A program made the translations under genes and the position numbers. 64,000 nt of DNA from assembly GCF_000586555.1 (NCBI RefSeq), contig NZ_AZUC01000047.1, positions 1 through 64,000 on the forward strand, read 5' to 3'. This document shows positions 16,675 to 24,943 of this stretch, in pieces (position 1 is the stretch's first letter; each line of letters begins with the position of its first letter). Source of the stretch: Sporosarcina sp. D27 (GTDB lineage Bacteria; Bacillota; Bacilli; Bacillales_A; Planococcaceae). The notes below the pieces were generated by a model. It searched no databases. It was not told where the DNA came from and saw only the letters and a program-made list of their open reading frames with translations.

Positions 16675-17283
16675 TTACTTATTTTCTGTATAATGCTTTT
16701 GTACTTCATCCCAGTTAACAACATTCCAAAATGCTGAAATGTAATCAGGACGACGGTTTTGATAGTTTAAGTAATAAGCATGCTCCCAAACGTCAAGGCC
16801 AAGAAGTGGAGTCTTACCTTCCATTAATGGATTGTCCTGGTTTGGTGTAGACATGATTGAAAGTTCTCCGTTATCAAGAACTAGCCAAGCCCATCCAGAA
16901 CCAAAGCGAGTTTTTGCAGCATTCGCAAACTCTTCTTTGAATTTGTCTAAGCTTCCGAACTTCTTGTCAATTGCTTCAGCTAGAGCACCAGTTGGCGCTC
17001 CGCCACCGTTTGGTGAAAGAAGTGTCCAGAATAAGGAGTGGTTCGCATGACCTCCGCCATTATTGCGAACTGCAGTACGGATATCTTCAGGAACTGCATT
17101 CAAATCTGAGATAAGCTCTTCAACAGATTTAGCAGCAAGATCAGCATGTCCTTCCAATGCATTATTTACATTGGTAACGTACGTATTATGATGCTTCGTG
17201 TGGTGAATTTCCATCGTTTCTTTGTCGATGTGTGGTGCTAGTGCATCATATGCATAAGGCAATTCAGGTAATTTATAAGCCAT
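16675..17283 (-). CDS. sodA: Superoxide dismutase, Mn/Fe type
   Basis: Converts superoxide to oxygen and peroxide in the cytosol. Metal ligands are seen in MEIHHTKHH (first histidine of IHH), NHSLFW and [10 protein letters not shown] (Asp and His), with the family ending [10 protein letters not shown]. Length 202 is typical of the Bacillus Mn enzyme; the G-rich [11 protein letters not shown] loop and GSGWAWLV fit MnSOD, but Mn versus Fe is not certain from sequence alone. AAGGAGGAATTGGAA fixes ATG 17283. It has its own promoter and terminator. Confidence 0.96.
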   Translation of the reverse strand: MAYKLPELPYAYDALAPHIDKETMEIHHTKHHNTYVTNVNNALEGHADLAAKSVEELISDLNAVPEDIRTAVRNNGGGHANHSLFWTLLSPNGGGAPTGALAEAIDKKFGSLDKFKEEFANAAKTRFGSGWAWLVLDNGELSIMSTPNQDNPLMEGKTPLLGLDVWEHAYYLNYQNRRPDYISAFWNVVNWDEVQKHYTENK

Positions 17284-17319
17284 TTCCAATTCCTCCTTGA
17301 ATGATTGAATTCTTTCCTA

Positions 17320-17355
17320 CCCTTCAAGATTATCAAACTTCCCATAGTCATTCAA
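17320..17355 (-). promoter_or_regulatory. Sigma-A promoter of sodA
   Basis: Minus-strand TTGAAT (17350-17355), a 17-bp spacer and TAATCT (17327-17332), with the ATG about 40 bases further on. Confidence 0.65.
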
Positions 17356-17367
17356 TTATCTTGTCTT

Positions 17368-17850
17368 TTATGTGACGAAGAAGATGAAAATACCGATCAT
17401 AACAATCATGACAACACCTTTGACGATAACAGATGTTAAAAATCCGACCAACGAACCAATTCCTGAACGAAAGGCTTGTTTAAAACCAGCACGCGTAATG
17501 AGTAATTCCGCAAAAACAGCACCAAGGAATGGTCCAATTAGAATTCCTGCGACCGGAATGACGAATGGCCCTATGAGAAGCCCAATCGTACTCCCCCAAC
17601 CTCCAGCATTAGATCCTCCAAAGCGTTTAATACCGAAAAGGTTTGCAATCGTATCTGCTCCAAACAATAAAATAGTGAATAAAATTTGTATTGTCCAGAA
17701 CTGCCAGCCCATGGAACTGAATGTATCAATTAGCCCGTAGAGCAAAAAGCCGCCAATGATGAAGAGAACGGAAGGAATGACCGGATAGATTAAACCAATA
17801 AAAGCAACAACGAAAAACAAACTTGCTACAATCCATGCAATCCAATCCAT
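17368..17850 (-). CDS. yqgC: DUF456 family membrane protein (YqgC)
   Basis: A 160-residue membrane protein with about five hydrophobic segments and glycine-rich helices (GPFVIPVAGILIGPFLGAVF). The DUF456 pattern (GLIYPVIPSVLFIIGGFLLY near the start, then W-G-S-T-I-G) and position beside sodA match YqgC. Function unknown. It lies 16 bp downstream of the Na/Pi-cotransporter gene, so the two are probably cotranscribed; the sodA promoter lies just after its stop. Confidence 0.82.
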   Translation of the reverse strand: MDWIAWIVASLFFVVAFIGLIYPVIPSVLFIIGGFLLYGLIDTFSSMGWQFWTIQILFTILLFGADTIANLFGIKRFGGSNAGGWGSTIGLLIGPFVIPVAGILIGPFLGAVFAELLITRAGFKQAFRSGIGSLVGFLTSVIVKGVVMIVMIGIFIFFVT

Positions 17851-17866
17851 CCAACTTCCTCCTCCC

Positions 17867-19498
17867 TTATGCGCGTTTTCCTAAAACCGCTTCTGCAATA
17901 TTGACAGCATGGTCTCCAATTCTTTCCAAGTTAGAGACAATATCGACAAATACAATACCAGCTTGTGCAGAACAGCCACCTTCATTCAGACGAATAATAT
18001 GGCTCTTTCTACATTTGCGTTCCATTTTGTCTATTAACTCCTCTTGTTTAGCAACAGTACGTGCAAGCTCCCAATCGTTCGTATCTAATGAATCCACTGC
18101 TTTTTGTACTGTACCAATAGTCAGTGCAAACATCTCTGAAAGTTCTTCCAGAGCATCTTCAGAAAGCTTCACCTTATTAACTTCTCTAAAGTCAATGAGT
18201 TCGATGATATTCTCAAAATGATCTCCAATTCGCTCGATGTCGCGAACCGTATCCATCAACATGACGTGTCGAACGGATTCCACTGGCGAGATATTGACTG
18301 CAGAAATCTCAACTAGATAGTCCGTGATTTTACGGTCCAAATTGTTAATGGCATCTTCAATTTGATACGCCGTTTCTGCATGGCTCTTCTTACTACTCTT
18401 CAAGTATTCGAATGTTTCTTCTAATCCTTGGACAGCAAACGAACCCATACGAATGATTTCTTCTTTTGCTTGTCCAATAGCAACGGCTGGAGACTGAGTG
18501 ATGAAATGAGGATCCAAATGTTTCGGTTTATATTCAATCGTCACATCCTCACCAGGAATGAGTTTCGTTACAAAATACGCCCAAGCACCGATGAACGGAA
18601 ACTGGATTACTGTGTTCACAACGTTAAAGGTACCATGTGCGAACGCAATTTGCATTTTCTTATCGAGTCCAATTGTACTTGTAATCCATTCCACGTAAGC
18701 AGTGAAAGGAACAAGGAGAATCATGAATATGGCCGCTCCAAGAATATTGAACAAAACGTGGGTTGCAGCCGCACGACGGGCAGCAACAGACGCGCCAATT
18801 GAAGCTAAAATTGCGGTTATCGTAGTTCCGATATTGTCACCGAACAAAACAGGCAAAGCAGCTTTCAAATCGATAAGATTTTCCGCATATAAGCCTTGCA
18901 AAATCCCTACAGTCGCACTGGAACTCTGAACGATTAAGGTGAACACCGTCCCTGCAACCACTCCAAGCATCGGGTGGTCTGCCATCGAAACGGTCAAATC
19001 GGTAAAGGAGTCAAGTGTTTGTAAAGGTACCATCCCTTCACTCATGAGTTCAAGCCCTAAGAACAGTCCTCCAAACCCGAACACAACCTCACCAAAATGT
19101 TTTACCGTCAGTTTTGGGATGAAGAAAATCATGAACGCACCAACCGCCATAATTGGCAACGCGTAAGCACCTACGTCCAAACCGATGATAAATGCAGTAA
19201 CGGTTGTACCGATATTAGCACCCATAATGACTCCAATTGCTTGTCTAAGCTTCATGAATCCTGCACTTACGAGACCGACTGTGATAACCGTAGTACCCGA
19301 ACTAGACTGTATGAGACAAGTTACAATAATACCCACTAGGACACCCATGAAAGGGTTGGTTGTAAAACGGTCGAGAATTGAACGTAGCCTATCTCCAGCT
19401 ACTTTCTGAAGACCGTCCCCCATGTATTTAATGGCGAAAAGAAAGATACCTAGTCCGCCAAGAAATTGAAACGCCACTTCCTGCCAATTAATATCCAT
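17867..19498 (-). CDS. Na/Pi-cotransporter family protein with PhoU domain
   Basis: A sodium/phosphate cotransporter-like protein, 543 residues. Residues 1-320 form the membrane part with two inverted repeats, each bearing the QSSS signature (LIQSSSGTTV and IVQSSSATVG). Residues 340-543 are helical with PhoU-type repeats (DTVRDIERIGDHFENI and SNLERIGDHAVNI). Such proteins may import phosphate or export it, and direction cannot be told here. The pst operon found near pbpA in B. subtilis is absent, so this may be a local replacement. GGAGG eleven bases before ATG 19498. Confidence 0.88.
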   Translation of the reverse strand: MDINWQEVAFQFLGGLGIFLFAIKYMGDGLQKVAGDRLRSILDRFTTNPFMGVLVGIIVTCLIQSSSGTTVITVGLVSAGFMKLRQAIGVIMGANIGTTVTAFIIGLDVGAYALPIMAVGAFMIFFIPKLTVKHFGEVVFGFGGLFLGLELMSEGMVPLQTLDSFTDLTVSMADHPMLGVVAGTVFTLIVQSSSATVGILQGLYAENLIDLKAALPVLFGDNIGTTITAILASIGASVAARRAAATHVLFNILGAAIFMILLVPFTAYVEWITSTIGLDKKMQIAFAHGTFNVVNTVIQFPFIGAWAYFVTKLIPGEDVTIEYKPKHLDPHFITQSPAVAIGQAKEEIIRMGSFAVQGLEETFEYLKSSKKSHAETAYQIEDAINNLDRKITDYLVEISAVNISPVESVRHVMLMDTVRDIERIGDHFENIIELIDFREVNKVKLSEDALEELSEMFALTIGTVQKAVDSLDTNDWELARTVAKQEELIDKMERKCRKSHIIRLNEGGCSAQAGIVFVDIVSNLERIGDHAVNIAEAVLGKRA

Positions 19499-19516
19499 GT
19501 AATGCGCAACCTCCAA

Positions 19517-19695
19517 TAACGATATGTATACTCCCCTATTATTGTCGCCGACTTCTCATATGTAAATAGACAACGGTCAATCTTTACAATCCCTTAACAT
19601 TTGACATGCTAAACTGGCTAATGTTGTGACAATCCCTACCCAATTACATAGTACCGATGCTAAACTAGCGATATACCCAGAAAGGAGTCACCGTT
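19517..19695. other. Divergent intergenic region between the Na/Pi gene and yqgB
   Basis: This 179-bp AT-rich stretch separates divergent genes and must hold both promoters. No convincing -35/-10 pair, operator or hairpin stands out. AAAGGAG precedes the yqgB start. Confidence 0.3.
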
Positions 19696-20217
19696 TTGAA
19701 GAACTATCAATTGTTTTTTGCTTCCATCCACGAGCCAAAAAAACTCGCAGCTTTCCGATTGCTACCTATCGGAAAAGTATTTCAATACGTATTTCTATTT
19801 GTAATTCTTTCAACCTTGGTGTCTTTTATACGATTCCTTACGGGAGATATTGATTTGTTCGGCTCTTCTCAAGAATTGATCGATTACGCAGCAACTGTCG
19901 GTGGTTTGCTCTATCCAATGGCATTTGTCCTTCAGCTTGTCATTAGCACGTTTTATTTATTCATCCGAGTTAGTTTCTTCGGGCTTGTTGGGCTTGGGCT
20001 TTTAAAAATTTTCAAGCGGCGCGGAGAATACAGGCATATGTGGCGTACTTCAGCTGTTTCACTCTCTGTCCCTATTTTAGTTTCTTTAGTTCTTGATATC
20101 GCCCACGTTGAAAATGCCTTTAATTTCCCAATAACTGCTGCGATACATATTGTGTATTTGGCAATGGCTGCAAATTATTACCCGAAACAACCACAATCAA
20201 AAGTAAGTCGCGCATAA
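19696..20217 (+). CDS. yqgB: DUF1189 family membrane protein (YqgB)
   Basis: A 173-residue membrane protein with four or five hydrophobic helices (about 28-48, 70-95, 96-112, 120-137, 145-160). It opens MKNYQLFFASIHEPKKLAAF-R, the DUF1189 signature. Position near sodA and ispG agrees with YqgB. Function unknown. TTG start eight bases after AAAGGAG. Its stop codon is three bases before a hairpin that contains the ribosome site of the next gene, which suggests translational coupling. Confidence 0.82.
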   Translation: MKNYQLFFASIHEPKKLAAFRLLPIGKVFQYVFLFVILSTLVSFIRFLTGDIDLFGSSQELIDYAATVGGLLYPMAFVLQLVISTFYLFIRVSFFGLVGLGLLKIFKRRGEYRHMWRTSAVSLSVPILVSLVLDIAHVENAFNFPITAAIHIVYLAMAANYYPKQPQSKVSRA

Positions 20218-20219
20218 AT

Positions 20220-20260
20220 GTCTCCCTTCACGCATATCTTGTGCGAAGGGAGGCTTTTCT
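20220..20260 (+). promoter_or_regulatory. Hairpin holding the ribosome site of the LysM-like gene
   Basis: CTCCCTTC (20222-20229) pairs with GAAGGGAG (20245-20252), extended by one G-U and one G-C pair outside and a few pairs inside. The 3' arm contains the Shine-Dalgarno GGGAGG (20248-20253) for ATG 20262, and CTTTTCTT follows, so the same structure could also be a weak terminator of yqgB. Confidence 0.65.
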
Positions 20261-20261
20261 T

Positions 20262-20597
20262 ATGAGACTACTATTCACCGCGCTAGCTGTATTCGCGCTT
20301 ATCCATATGCTAAAAAGTGATTTGACAGAAGGTACGATTCAACTTGCAGCTTTCGCATCAGATGAACCCACTTGTGAAGAAGTGGACAAGCCAGTATCTA
20401 TTGTTGTCACAACGGTTCAAGGCGATACGATTGAAACACTATTTGCACTCTATCCAGATCCAAGTTTGACTTTCATCGATCGATTGACGGTTTTTTATCA
20501 ACTCAACCCTCATTTACAACTTCAGGACATTGTAGGTGGAGAGCAGATTGAAATTCCACTTAGTAGTGAAACCGTCACATTTTGCTCAAAACAATAG
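20262..20597 (+). CDS. Secreted or anchored LysM-like small protein
   Basis: A 111-residue protein with an N-terminal hydrophobic segment (residues 3-17, signal or anchor), a spacer with CEEVDKP, and a LysM-like module: VQGDTIETLFALYPD, then LNPHLQLQDIVGGEQIEIP. An insertion in the module (SLTFIDRLTVFYQ) makes it longer than a canonical LysM. Two cysteines (one in CEEV, one near the C-terminal FCSKQ) could form a disulfide outside the cell. It is preceded by a hairpin that hides its ribosome site. No named homologue recognised. Confidence 0.7.
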   Translation: MRLLFTALAVFALIHMLKSDLTEGTIQLAAFASDEPTCEEVDKPVSIVVTTVQGDTIETLFALYPDPSLTFIDRLTVFYQLNPHLQLQDIVGGEQIEIPLSSETVTFCSKQ

Positions 20598-20615
20598 AGT
20601 GCGGAGGGCAGTTCC

Positions 20616-20645
20616 TTGTCTTTTTAGCACAATGATTGATAAAAT
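20616..20645 (+). promoter_or_regulatory. Sigma-A promoter of ispG
   Basis: TTGTCT (20616-20621), an 18-bp spacer and TAAAAT (20640-20645), 45 bases before the ispG ATG, which has AAGGAG upstream. Confidence 0.6.
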
Positions 20646-20689
20646 GTACTATAGGAAACAGTAGTAATTCGAAGTAAGGAGAGAAAATA

Positions 20690-21814
20690 ATGACTGAAAT
20701 GATACATCGATCCAACACTCGTCCTGTTAAAGTCGGGAATCTTACAATTGGAGGAAGCAACGAACTATTCATCCAAAGTATGACGACGACTAAAACACAT
20801 GACGTGGAAGCAACTGTTGCAGAAATTAAGCGTTTGGAAGAAGCAGGAGTTCAGATTGTCCGCGTTGCTTGCCCAGATGAGCGCGCAGCCTATTCAATCG
20901 GCGCGATTAAAGCACAGATTAACATTCCACTCGTTGTCGATATTCACTTTAACTATAAACTGGCACTGATTGCGATTGAGCAGGGTGCTGATAAGATTCG
21001 TATTAATCCTGGTAACATCGGGAAGCAAGCAAAAGTGGAAGCTGTTGTTAATGCAGCGAAAGCAAAAGGAATTCCTATTCGTATCGGCGTAAACGCTGGA
21101 TCTCTTGAGAAGAAAATCCTTGAGAAATATGGCTATCCAACTGCTGACGGTATGGTTGAAAGTGCCCTGCACCACATTAAAATCCTTGAAGATCTCGATT
21201 TTCATGACATCATCGTTTCGTTGAAGGCATCTGATGTGAACTTGGCAATTGAAGCTTACAAGAAAGCTGCAGCTGCATTCGACTACCCTCTTCACCTTGG
21301 TATTACTGAATCAGGTACACTCTTTACTGGTTCCATTAAGAGTTCTGCAGGTCTAGGAGCGTTACTATCTGCAGGTATCGGTAACACTATGCGTGTATCA
21401 TTGAGCGCTGACCCTGTCCAAGAAGTTAAAGTGGCACGGGAGTTATTGAAAGTATTCGGACTTTCATCGAACGCAGCAACGCTCATTTCATGCCCGACTT
21501 GTGGACGCATTGAGATTGACTTGATATCTATTGCAAATGAAGTGGAAGAATATATTTCACATATTAAAGCACCTCTTAAGGTAGCCGTTCTTGGCTGTGC
21601 GGTTAACGGTCCAGGAGAAGCTCGCGAAGCAGATATCGGAATCGCAGGTGCCCGCGGCGAAGGTCTTCTGTTCATGCACGGAAAAACAGTTCGTAAAGTT
21701 CCTGAAGAGACAATGGTTGAGGAATTGAAGATGGAAATTGATAAGCTTGCGGAAGAGTATTTCGAGAAAAAGAGACAAGAAGAACTGCTTGAAGAAAGTG
21801 GAGCGTCTAAGTGA
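20690..21814 (+). CDS. ispG: 4-hydroxy-3-methylbut-2-enyl diphosphate synthase (flavodoxin)
   Basis: [4Fe-4S] enzyme of the MEP isoprenoid pathway that reductively opens methylerythritol cyclodiphosphate to HMBPP. The cluster cysteines are in CPTCGR and [11 protein letters not shown] near the C terminus; the TIM-barrel part begins [13 protein letters not shown]. Length 374 is normal for the bacterial short form. Its partner IspH is 6 kb away at 27810. It forms a two-gene unit with yqfW (4-bp overlap). In B. subtilis the gene is also called yqfY. Confidence 0.97.
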   Translation: MTEMIHRSNTRPVKVGNLTIGGSNELFIQSMTTTKTHDVEATVAEIKRLEEAGVQIVRVACPDERAAYSIGAIKAQINIPLVVDIHFNYKLALIAIEQGADKIRINPGNIGKQAKVEAVVNAAKAKGIPIRIGVNAGSLEKKILEKYGYPTADGMVESALHHIKILEDLDFHDIIVSLKASDVNLAIEAYKKAAAAFDYPLHLGITESGTLFTGSIKSSAGLGALLSAGIGNTMRVSLSADPVQEVKVARELLKVFGLSSNAATLISCPTCGRIEIDLISIANEVEEYISHIKAPLKVAVLGCAVNGPGEAREADIGIAGARGEGLLFMHGKTVRKVPEETMVEELKMEIDKLAEEYFEKKRQEELLEESGASK

Positions 21815-22395
21815 AAAACTATCGATTCGGTATCGATATTGACGGAACTGTAACGACTCCATCCTCTCTACTTCCGCATATAAATAAAAAATTCGGATGT
21901 GAGCTCGTTTTAGATGATATTAAAGAGTATGATCTGACAACCGCTTTCGATGTCGATCCTACAGAATTTTACAAGTGGTATAAAGAGGCTGAACCAGAGA
22001 TTTGTCTAGCATCCTCTACGCAAGAACAAGCTAAACAATTTTTGACAGACTGGCAGAAACAGCAAGCAGAGTTGTATTACATCTCTGCTCGCGGTTCTGA
22101 AGTGATGGATGTCACAATGGAATGGTTCAAGCGTGAGCAACTCCCCTATGACCATGTCGAGCTAATCGGCAGTCATCGGAAAATTGAAACCGCCCGCAAA
22201 TTCGGAACAGACGTGTTCTTCGAAGACAAACACGATAATGCTGTCGATCTCCACGAGGAGCTCGATATTCCTGTCCTCCTTTTTGACACTCCATATAATC
22301 GGAACGCTATTCCCAATGGTGTCATCCGGGTCAATAACTGGAACGAAGCTAATGAATGGATACAGCATAATTTCTTTACAACTCGAGTGAACTAA
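21811..22395 (+). CDS. yqfW: HAD-superfamily nucleotidase-like protein (YqfW)
   Basis: A 194-residue HAD hydrolase: motif [10 protein letters not shown] at residues 6-14 (nucleophile D8), motif II SAR in YYISARGSE, and the acidic motif FFEDKHDNA towards the end. It belongs to the 5'(3')-deoxyribonucleotidase/YqfW-type subgroup; the substrate is not known. GTG start overlaps the ispG stop by four bases (GTGA), and the ribosome site lies in the end of ispG. A bidirectional terminator separates it from zur. Confidence 0.85.
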   Translation: MKNYRFGIDIDGTVTTPSSLLPHINKKFGCELVLDDIKEYDLTTAFDVDPTEFYKWYKEAEPEICLASSTQEQAKQFLTDWQKQQAELYYISARGSEVMDVTMEWFKREQLPYDHVELIGSHRKIETARKFGTDVFFEDKHDNAVDLHEELDIPVLLFDTPYNRNAIPNGVIRVNNWNEANEWIQHNFFTTRVN

Positions 22396-22432
22396 AAAAG
22401 GAAAGGCTCAGTTTTTGAGCCTTTCCTTTTTT
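22394..22432. terminator. Bidirectional terminator between yqfW and zur
   Basis: A perfect 17-bp stem (AAAAAAGGAAAGGCTCA and TGAGCCTTTCCTTTTTT) with A and T flanks, reaching into the zur stop codon. Confidence 0.92.
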
Positions 22433-22841
22433 ATTGGCATTGAGGACATTTTCCGTACACTTCGAACTTGTGCCCTTGAATTTCCACTCCAGGTAAGTTA
22501 ACCGAGATGTGATCCATAGGACAAGATGGTATGTGCTTCGTTTTTCCACACACCGTGCATATAAAGTGATGGTGATGCACGCCCGGGTCACAGTGCATCC
22601 GATATTGACGTTCCCCATTCAGATCAGTTTCTTCCAGAATATCAAGTTCCGCAAACGTGGTTAAGTTTCTGTAAATTGTATCAAAGCTCACACCGGGATT
22701 GTCTTTTTTTAGAAATTCACCAACATCCATTGCAGCAGTATATCCATCTCGCTCTGCAAGAAACTCTAAAATCGCTTCTCTGTTTTTTGTTCTTTTGAAA
22801 GAGTGTTTCTTTAACGTTTCCCATGCCTTTTCTACATTCAC
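22431..22841 (-). CDS. zur: Zinc uptake regulator Zur (Fur family)
   Basis: Fur-family repressor of 136 residues: winged-helix N half (FKRTKNREAILEFLAERDGY), sensor motif HHHHFICTVCGK and a second CPQC pair at the very end; the two CxxC pairs are the structural zinc site. Position next to znuB/znuC and ispG-yqfW (B. subtilis yqfV is Zur) and the Zur-type operator upstream of znuC favour Zur over Fur or PerR. Last gene of znuC-znuB-zur, overlapping znuB by 4 bp, so it should be autoregulated by zinc. Confidence 0.92.
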   Translation of the reverse strand: MNVEKAWETLKKHSFKRTKNREAILEFLAERDGYTAAMDVGEFLKKDNPGVSFDTIYRNLTTFAELDILEETDLNGERQYRMHCDPGVHHHHFICTVCGKTKHIPSCPMDHISVNLPGVEIQGHKFEVYGKCPQCQ

Positions 22842-23701
22842 AGTACTTCCCCCTTCCTTTTCGACGTACTTTGACCCGCCAAACGTTTACCCATTAACAC
22901 AAGTAGTAATATGACTATCGCCGTCACTACAATCGTTCCTCCTGGCGCAATATCCAAGTGATATGCAGCGAATAGCCCAGTAACGACTGATATTTCTCCA
23001 AAAAGAATTGAAAGTAACATGGCAGATTTAAAACTTTTTGCCACCTGAATTGCAGCGGCAACCGGTAGGGTCATAAGAGACGATACAAGAAGGATTCCGA
23101 CAATCCGCATCGAAGCCCCAATTACTAACGCCGTGAGCACCATGAAAAACATTTGGATCCCGCGACCTTTAATACCCGATGCCTGAGAATAATCCGCATC
23201 GAAGGATAACGTGAACAATTCTTTGTAGAACAAATAAATGAAAGCAAACACCCCGACTGCAAGGATTGAGACAACTAGTAAGTCTTGTCTGCTTACCGCA
23301 GAGACCGAACCGAACAAATAGCCTACAAGGTCTGAACCGAAGCCTTTAGCTAACGAAATGAATATCGCCCCGAAACCTATTCCTGCTGAGAGTATTATTG
23401 GAATCGCAAGTTCTTCAAAATTGCGGTAAACCCTTCGTAATCGCTCGATTAATAGCGAGCCGCCCACTGCAGCCGCCATTCCTAAATATATCGGATTGAG
23501 CCCTGCGAAAAACAACACTTGCTGACTTAAATACAAGCTTCCTGCAATCCCTGCGAGAGAAACATGACTCAGGGCATCAGCGATTAGAGCAAGACGCCTC
23601 ACAACGATGAAGAGCCCAAGCATGGGTGCAATCACTCCGATAATTAAACCCGAGAAAAACGCATTCTGCAGGAATTCATAAGTAAATAATGCATCAATCA
23701 T
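22838..23701 (-). CDS. znuB: Zinc ABC transporter permease ZnuB
   Basis: Membrane permease of the metal ABC-3 family, 287 residues with about eight hydrophobic helices. Family patterns include VRRLALIADALSHVSLAGIA (the ATPase-contact region) and the later SFDADYSQASGI. GAAGGAGACCCTTCCA before ATG 23701 decides the start and lies in the end of znuC (8-bp overlap). Zinc rather than manganese is inferred from the linked zur and Zur operator. The binding protein znuA is not in this operon. Confidence 0.9.
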   Translation of the reverse strand: MIDALFTYEFLQNAFFSGLIIGVIAPMLGLFIVVRRLALIADALSHVSLAGIAGSLYLSQQVLFFAGLNPIYLGMAAAVGGSLLIERLRRVYRNFEELAIPIILSAGIGFGAIFISLAKGFGSDLVGYLFGSVSAVSRQDLLVVSILAVGVFAFIYLFYKELFTLSFDADYSQASGIKGRGIQMFFMVLTALVIGASMRIVGILLVSSLMTLPVAAAIQVAKSFKSAMLLSILFGEISVVTGLFAAYHLDIAPGGTIVVTAIVILLLVLMGKRLAGQSTSKRKGEVL

Positions 23702-24467
23702 TGGAAGGGTCTCCTTCCTTCTGATGAACGAGACGGACAGAATGACCATACCAGCGCGATAGATCGTTATCATTCAGCTTCGCAAAGTCTCTTCTTCCAC
23801 CATGGAAGTGCATCGTCCGATTCAAACAGGCAACGTGGGAAGCAAGATCAGTCACAAGGTCAATTTCATGGGAAACTAAAATAATGGCTATGCCATTGTC
23901 ACGATTCAATTTTTCAAGCATAGAATAGAAAGAAGCCGAGTTTTGCTGATCCACCCCGACAGTCGGTTCATCCATGATAAGCAACTCTGGTTTTGCCGCA
24001 AGTGCTCGTGCTATGAAGACACGCTGTTGCTGTCCTCCAGAGAGCTCACCTATATTACGATCAGCGAATTCTCTCATATCCACTTCCATAAGCGCATTCA
24101 AAGCAGCTTCTGTATCCGCTTTTGAAAACCGCTTGAACAATCCCGTTTTTTTCGTCAAACCACTTCTCACAACTTCCAAAACAGTAGCTGGAAATCCTCT
24201 ATTGAAAGAGTTTGATTTTTGGGATACGTAGCCTACCCGTTCTTTGTGGCTGACTGAAGAAATCGGCTCCTCGAATAGCTCCACTGATCCTTTATTCGGC
24301 TTTAGCAATCCTAATAGAATTTTTATGAGCGTCGATTTCCCAGATCCGTTCGGACCAATAAGTGCCCAGAATTCACCTGGTTTCACAGTTAAGGTGATAT
24401 CTTTCAACACCGACGAATTTCCATAATTAAAAGTTACATCTGTTAATTTCACTAGACTTTCTTGCAT
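23694..24467 (-). CDS. znuC: Zinc ABC transporter ATP-binding protein ZnuC
   Basis: ATPase that drives zinc import through ZnuB. Walker A GPNGSGKST (about residues 38-46), signature LSGGQQQRV, Walker B LLIMDEPTVG and the switch histidine in VSHEID are complete; 257 residues. The C terminus carries a histidine-containing stretch (HFHGGRRDF). First gene of the operon; a sigma-A promoter and a Zur operator lie directly upstream. Confidence 0.92.
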   Translation of the reverse strand: MQESLVKLTDVTFNYGNSSVLKDITLTVKPGEFWALIGPNGSGKSTLIKILLGLLKPNKGSVELFEEPISSVSHKERVGYVSQKSNSFNRGFPATVLEVVRSGLTKKTGLFKRFSKADTEAALNALMEVDMREFADRNIGELSGGQQQRVFIARALAAKPELLIMDEPTVGVDQQNSASFYSMLEKLNRDNGIAIILVSHEIDLVTDLASHVACLNRTMHFHGGRRDFAKLNDNDLSRWYGHSVRLVHQKEGDPSND

Positions 24468-24486
24468 ACAACCATCCTTCTATTAA

Positions 24487-24501
24487 TAGTAATGATTACG
24501 A
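24487..24501. promoter_or_regulatory. Zur operator upstream of znuC
   Basis: TAGTAATGATTACGA is a 7-1-7 inverted repeat that differs in one position from the B. subtilis Zur box TCGTAAT-N-ATTACGA. It lies between the -10 and the znuC ATG, where bound repressor would block transcription. Together with zur as third gene of the operon this supports zinc-dependent autoregulation. Confidence 0.85.
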
Positions 24502-24509
24502 TTCACTTC

Positions 24510-24542
24510 AATGAGTATAAACGAAACGGCGCGGGCTTACAA
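24510..24542 (-). promoter_or_regulatory. Sigma-A promoter of znuC-znuB-zur
   Basis: Minus-strand TTGTAA (24537-24542), 17-bp spacer, TATACT (24514-24519). The Zur box begins about 13 bases after the -10. Confidence 0.65.
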
Positions 24543-24566
24543 ATTTAAAGAAAGCTAGGTGACAAT

Positions 24567-24815
24567 TTGGATTACACACGTTTGCTACTGGAGATGAAAA
24601 AAAGAAGCGATGAAGAGATGTTGAAGATGTCCAAGTCGTATGGATTAGACTTTACTGTAGAGGAAATCAGAATGCTAAGACCATTGTTAGATGAGATCTC
24701 GATGCATTGGATTTTGACAGGAGTCCCTGAAAGTTTCATTTCAAAGGTGGAACGGGTTTTAGGACAGAAACGTACGAATCAGTTATTGGAGGATTATTTG
24801 AATATGCGAAAGTAA
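24567..24815 (+). CDS. yqfT: DUF2624 family protein (YqfT)
   Basis: An 82-residue, charged, mainly helical cytosolic protein with no membrane segment. The pattern AKSYGLDFTVEEIRMLRPLL-like (here SKSYGLDFTVEEIRMLRPLL) is the DUF2624 signature, and the position between zur and nfo matches B. subtilis yqfT. Function unknown. TTG start with AGGTG a few bases upstream. Divergent from znuC and followed by a hairpin. Confidence 0.8.
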   Translation: MDYTRLLLEMKKRSDEEMLKMSKSYGLDFTVEEIRMLRPLLDEISMHWILTGVPESFISKVERVLGQKRTNQLLEDYLNMRK

Positions 24816-24822
24816 GAAGAGA

Positions 24823-24872
24823 CTGTTGAGCAAATCAGTAGTTACCGATTTGCTCGACAGCCTATTTCTTAT
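24823..24872 (+). terminator. Hairpin after yqfT
   Basis: A 14-bp stem with one wobble (CTGTTGAGCAAATC 24823-24836, GATTTGCTCGACAG 24847-24860) followed by CCTATTTCTTA, a weak T tract. Confidence 0.55.
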
Positions 24873-24943
24873 CATACAAGTATTTTAAGCTGTAATGATT
24901 TCTTAGCATATCCACATCTAATCACCATTAAAGGCGACGACTA

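Noticed and set aside
18428-19409. Several open frames of 60-124 codons on the plus strand within the Na/Pi gene
   Set aside because: They lie wholly opposite a well-conserved coding region, lack ribosome sites and have no family features.
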